A stretch of 10,567 bases of DNA, taken from positions 1-10,567 of the forward strand of contig JAAAVE010000730.1 of assembly GCA_015679605.1 (NCBI GenBank), given 5' to 3'. The number at the start of each line of letters is the position of its first letter. Positions within the stretch are counted from its first letter, which is position 1. Positions 7,129-10,567 of the stretch are shown piece by piece. A model generated the notes under the pieces. That model saw only the letters and a program-made list of their open reading frames with translations. It was not told the origin of the DNA and made no database searches. The position numbers and the translations under genes are program-made. The stretch is from Podila epigama (lineage: Eukaryota; Mortierellomycota; Mortierellomycetes; Mortierellales; Mortierellaceae).

Positions 7129-9046
7129 TCAATGCGGAAAGACGCCTGGCCCATCTTCTGCCGATACCACGCTCATACACTTCCAATCGCCGTTATAGGC
7201 AGCTAATTGATCATCGAGGCGACAAAAAAAAATGCAAAACAATGTTTAGATGCTTAAAACCCTTAAAATCCTCACAAGCTTTCAGGAAAATATAACAAAA
7301 ACGTAAAGCGACTAAAAGAGCCATTATAACAATTACCTTTCCACAGTCGCACTTTGCCATCGTCTCCTGACGAAGAGAGAATTGTTCCTGTTACGTTCCA
7401 TTCGACACGCCAAACCTATAGGTAAGAGTTGAGTTTGTCATATCTTGTTAGCAATCATGCCTTGAAGCCAGCTTTGGAAATAAAAGGGAAAAAACGAGTT
7501 TCATTGTCACTCTTGTCCGATTTTAGACAAACGAACCGCACCTCAGCATTATGATCGGCAAAGTCAGCAATACAGGTCACGTTAAACATCTTGCGCGACC
7601 AGCCTCCAGTCAGTGCGCCTCCTTGGCTGTCGTCCGTCAACTTGAATATCCTTACATGTCCGTCCTTGCACGCAGTTGCGATCAAGTGGTAGCTCCTATG
7701 TTGTTGTAGTTGAGTTGTTGTTGCATTAGGTCTTGTGTTTGTTATCAATCAGTCCTTGTCTAAACAAGACATGATTTCGAATTGCCCAAGTGATGGCGAC
7801 CCGTTAACGATCCTTACCTGCCCATGTTAGGCGCCCAACTGACATCATGAACGACTCCACCATGCCCGCCCAGGACCTCACATGCCTGCCATTTGTTGTT
7901 GTGATCCTGTCTGAAAATCTATCGTAGGTCCAGTGATAGAGAAATGTGCGAAGTATATGTGAGAGTGTATGTGTATGTGGAAACATAAAACTCGGTTTGT
8001 TAGTTGCTTGCGATCATACAATAGACTCGTCTTGTGATACAATGCAGCAGTAAGCCTACCTTGGCAACATGGTCCTTGGCGCACCCGACAACCATCATCT
8101 GTGCTGTAAACTTGGATGTGCACCATGAGAGACAGTGATTACCCTCCTCGTCTTTGCTGGGTCCATCGCCTACCGGAAAAGAATCAATCATCGTCCAGTG
8201 AACCAGGCTCGTCACGTCCATAGCCTCATAGATCCTAACCTGACCATCTGCTGCCACGATTGCCTACATAACATTGGATACGAATGTTAACCTTTCATCC
8301 AACATTGTGAAACTCGATCGTATGTGCGCATCCCAAGTGAGCAAAAGGAAGATTCTTACCAGGCGAAGGCCCAGATGATTTGGTGCAAACTCGACATCCT
8401 GTACGGTGCCATTACCATCACGCAATGTTGCCATTGGAACCCATTTCTTGACCGCGTCTATGTACAATATCATTCTCAAGAGTCAGTGCATTTATATCAC
8501 TTCATAAAAGATAGGCGCCTCAGAATCAAAAGAACACTTTCAATCTCACCATGATAGACTTCCTCCCAGATGGCGACGCTTCTATCGAACGAGCACGAAG
8601 CCAAAACCTGTCCGTATTCCGGGTGCGCCCAAGATGACTTTAGCACTGCACATGAGTGTGCCTGTTTGCACGATAATAACATTATCGTTGAGTGAGTTGC
8701 TTTTTTTTTTTTCTCAAAACTTTTTGACGTGACACCGTGTCATGAATTAACCAAGCAAGCATCAAAACTTACTTTGATGGAAAAGTTTGACTCCCAAATG
8801 CCTTCTGTTTCGTTGTAATCCCAGATCTTGATCTTTTGGTCGGATGAACATGTGGCTATTGATATAATCCGAGCATTCAAACAAGCGTCAACGCGTTGTT
8901 GGAACATGCATGTTCGTTGCATCAAGCGAGATCAACTCTTTGTCGCGCGTTTGAAATTCATTACCAAGCCTATTGCCATAGTAGTTGAACGCTACATCAT
9001 GAATGAGATCCTCATGTGTCCCATCGAATTTTGTTACTTGATTCAT
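7129..9046 (-). CDS. SEH1: Nucleoporin SEH1, WD40-repeat protein, nine exons
   Basis: Seh1 is a beta-propeller subunit of the Nup84/Nup107 Y complex of the nuclear pore and also of the SEA/GATOR2 complex that regulates TORC1. Exons: 9046-8965, 8855-8773, 8661-8550, 8457-8360, 8263-8060, 7918-7818, 7695-7542, 7415-7337, 7202-7129; all eight junctions keep frame, giving 328 aa (yeast about 349, human about 360). Landmarks run in Seh1 order: [20 protein letters not shown] and [10 protein letters not shown] (blade 1), [20 protein letters not shown] (blade 2), [16 protein letters not shown] then [13 protein letters not shown] (blade 3), [15 protein letters not shown] (blade 4), [20 protein letters not shown] and [10 protein letters not shown] (blade 5), [15 protein letters not shown] then [13 protein letters not shown] (blade 6). 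Seh1 is an open six-blade propeller completed by a blade from its partner (Nup85 or Sea4); the partner is not in this window. The tail after blade 6 is short, ending VFPH. Acceptor 7919-7920 was chosen over the nearer TTTTCAG because only it keeps the frame. Confidence 0.96.
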
Positions 9047-9523
9047 GTTGATATAGTTGTGTCGAATTTGTTTCTCCTTGTGCCCTCCGATTTTTAAAGG
9101 TAGAGTGCTGAAATGTGGATTGTAGTAAAGAAAAAGTGTTCAAGAACAAATTTTTTTTTCAGGCGCCTCTACGCTTTTTATTTTTTGCTTTTAGACAAGA
9201 ATTCACTCTTCATGTGCTGAATTCTTTCAAGAAAAGACACCATTCTGTCTAAATCAACATTTCACTCCCCCTTTTTGCAACTCGTTTATGGTCAATGTCA
9301 ATGTGAATACAGGATGTAACCAACCAAGTTTGCAAACGTATGGGAGCCATGGGTTTGGGTGCACAGTTCAGGAACAATGTTTTTAGCCTAAAAAATTTTT
9401 TCACAAAAAAAAAAAAAAAAAAAAAGGCTCCAACGGACATAAATCCATTTCTCATCACACTTTCATCTCCACATCTCTTTTTCCCCCAAACACACATTCC
9501 CTTTCTGTTCTTTGCCGTCCACC
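9047..9523. promoter_or_regulatory. Divergent intergenic region between SEH1 and glutaminyl cyclase gene
   Basis: This 477-bp stretch must hold both promoters and both 5' UTRs. The QC side is CT-rich in its last 90 bp (TTTCATCTCCACATCTC, then CCCTTTCTGTTC), as expected for a leader, and the start lies in a good context (CCACCATG). An A21 tract lies about 100 bp upstream of the QC start. Short frames across it show no domain on either strand. Confidence 0.5.
9405..9425. repeat. A21 homopolymer in the QC promoter
   Basis: Twenty-one consecutive A residues sit about 100 bp upstream of the QC start codon, just after a shorter A/T stretch. This is a typical place for a nucleosome-excluding poly(dA:dT) promoter element; it may also be a simple repeat. 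Confidence 0.8.
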
Positions 9524-10567
9524 ATGCTAAAAACTGCATTGGCACTTTTTGCAGCGAGCTCTTTATCGCTGACATGGTCGTCATCAATGTTGATGGTCGA
9601 CGCTGCTCGATTCTCTCCACGGGCAATAAAGCCTTCATCCTTACTTGACCTTGAGCTGATCAGCACCTTGGAGCCTTCAGACCCTGCCCGCTTCAATCCA
9701 CACAACGGCAGCCTACTCGCACCAATGATGATACCTCGAGTCTCGGGCACTGCCAATAACACACTTGTCCAGCAGTTTATTCTTGACTACTTTGCAAAGT
9801 TGAACCAGACCAGCTTTGCAGGTGGAAACAAGCATCACCAGAGCGTAGAACACGACTCAACGACAGGAGATCGTAGCTCAAAGCCCATCTCGCCCAAGCT
9901 TAAGAAGCGTCAAGAGGCTCTTCGTGCCCACAAGGCACGGTACCACACACGGGCAGCAGAGATGCCCGGCACAGGCTGGCATCTCGAAGTTGACTCGTTT
10001 GTGGACCAGACCCCATTCGGTCCCAAGAACTTTACCAACATAGTCCTGACCAAGAACCCTAACGCTGAGAACCGACTCGTGTTTGCAGCTCACTTTGACT
10101 CCAAGTACTTTCCTCCCATAGACAAGCCTAAGAGCGAGTGGAACGGGGGTTCGGACACCCTGCCGTTTATCGGAGCCATTGACTCTGCAGTACCCTGTGC
10201 CATTTTGCTCGACTTGGCTGCCAGCCTCGACACGTTGCTCGATGGACCTCAAAGGACTGACAAGGACACTACCCTTCAACTCATCTTTTTCGATGGCGAG
10301 GAGGCCTTTGAGGCGTGGTCTCAAACAGATTCGACCTATGGATCACGGTAAAGCCATTTTCTTTTCTTGGATATTTGAACCGGCGCTAATATCCTGCAAG
10401 CTGCTCATGTAACGTTATCCATCTTTTTCCACATTCTCGTTTTAGACATCTAGCAGAGTCTTGGCAAAAGAGGATGGTACCCCGGACTCGGACCGCAACT
10501 GGGCGAAATGGAGGTTCGACAGCAAACTACCTGGAAGGCATTGAACTGTTTGTGTTGCTTGATCTGT
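9524..10567 (+). CDS. Glutaminyl-peptide cyclotransferase (M28-type), secretory, partial
   Basis: Glutaminyl cyclase turns N-terminal glutamine (or glutamate) of secreted proteins into pyroglutamate; it is a single-zinc enzyme related to M28 aminopeptidases (animal QPCT). Exon 1 is 9524-10347 and exon 2 runs from 10446 to the window edge; the 98-bp intron (GTAAAG...TTTTAG) is in phase 2. Residues 1-28 are a signal peptide or anchor (LKTALALFAASSLSL). Then come GTGWHLEVDSFVDQTPFG (149-166), AAHFDSKYF (188-196), AIDSAVPCAILLDLA with zinc ligand D220, LIFFDGEEAFEAW with the E259/E260 pair (general acid/base and zinc ligand in the family), DSTYGSRHLAE, and finally YLEGIELFVLLDL, whose aspartate matches human D248. 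The third zinc ligand, a later histidine, lies beyond the window. About 50 charged, low-complexity residues (95-147) sit between the N-terminal helix and the core, and a further short insertion follows FDSKYF. The ATG has a good context (CCACCATG). Confidence 0.95.

Noticed and set aside
6845-7198. 117-codon plus-strand frame with His/Thr-rich repeats
   Set aside because: Its length comes from the CA microsatellite and it is partly antisense to SEH1's last exon.
7878-8126. Minus-strand frame reading through SEH1 exon 5 into the next intron
   Set aside because: It is a shifted frame; the WD40 frame is kept only by splicing 7919-8059.
9215-9236. Heat-shock-element-like sequence (GAATTC then TTTCAAGAAA) upstream of SEH1 and QC
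   Set aside because: Only one correctly spaced TTC-NN-GAA pair is present, which is expected by chance in AT-rich sequence.
9340-9648. Plus-strand frame crossing the A21 tract and overlapping the QC start
   Set aside because: It contains a poly-Lys run from the homopolymer and lies in a different frame from the signal-peptide start of QC; no domain.

Overview
The window is nuclear DNA of a filamentous fungus. It carries five spliced protein genes with 24 inferred introns, most 77-160 bp long, all beginning GT and ending AG, with 19 of 24 ending in TAG. The moderate GC content, the high intron density, a KAR5-type karyogamy gene and a secreted glutaminyl cyclase suggest an early-diverging lineage such as Mortierellomycota or Mucoromycota. 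That placement is an inference; no species can be named from the sequence alone.

Layout from left to right. (1) 76-1289, minus: a two-exon BTB/POZ-domain protein of 366 aa with an AATAAA signal just past its stop. (2) 1290-1607: a short divergent promoter region with a GTCACGTG E-box and a TTG/CAA microsatellite. (3) 1608-4521, plus: a 12-exon KAR5/Tht1-type nuclear fusion protein of about 636 aa, with signal peptide, six-cysteine domain, long coiled coil and C-terminal membrane segments. (4) 4522-4805: a convergent 3' region with an A26 tract and an AATAAA signal for the next gene. (5) 4806-6546, minus: mitochondrial aminomethyltransferase (glycine cleavage T protein, GCV1), four exons, 402 aa. 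(6) 6547-7128: GCV1 upstream region plus SEH1 3' flank, with a CT-rich leader, a T26 tract and a CA-rich tract. (7) 7129-9046, minus: SEH1, a WD40 nucleoporin of the Y complex and of the SEA/GATOR2 complex, nine exons, 328 aa. (8) 9047-9523: a divergent intergenic region with an A21 tract. (9) 9524 to the right edge, plus: a secreted M28-type glutaminyl-peptide cyclotransferase, two exons seen, cut by the window end.

The genes do not form one pathway: karyogamy, one-carbon metabolism, nuclear pore/TORC1 signalling and secretory protein maturation are neighbours as in an ordinary fungal chromosome. I see no transposon, CRISPR array, tRNA, rRNA or obvious new multi-gene system. The more interesting points are gene-level: weak splice donors concentrated in KAR5, including a last intron whose retention would swap the membrane tail; a GCV1 first exon that holds just the predicted mitochondrial presequence; a low-complexity insertion in the glutaminyl cyclase; an unfamiliar N-terminal domain in the BTB protein; and a strong TAG bias at 3' splice sites.
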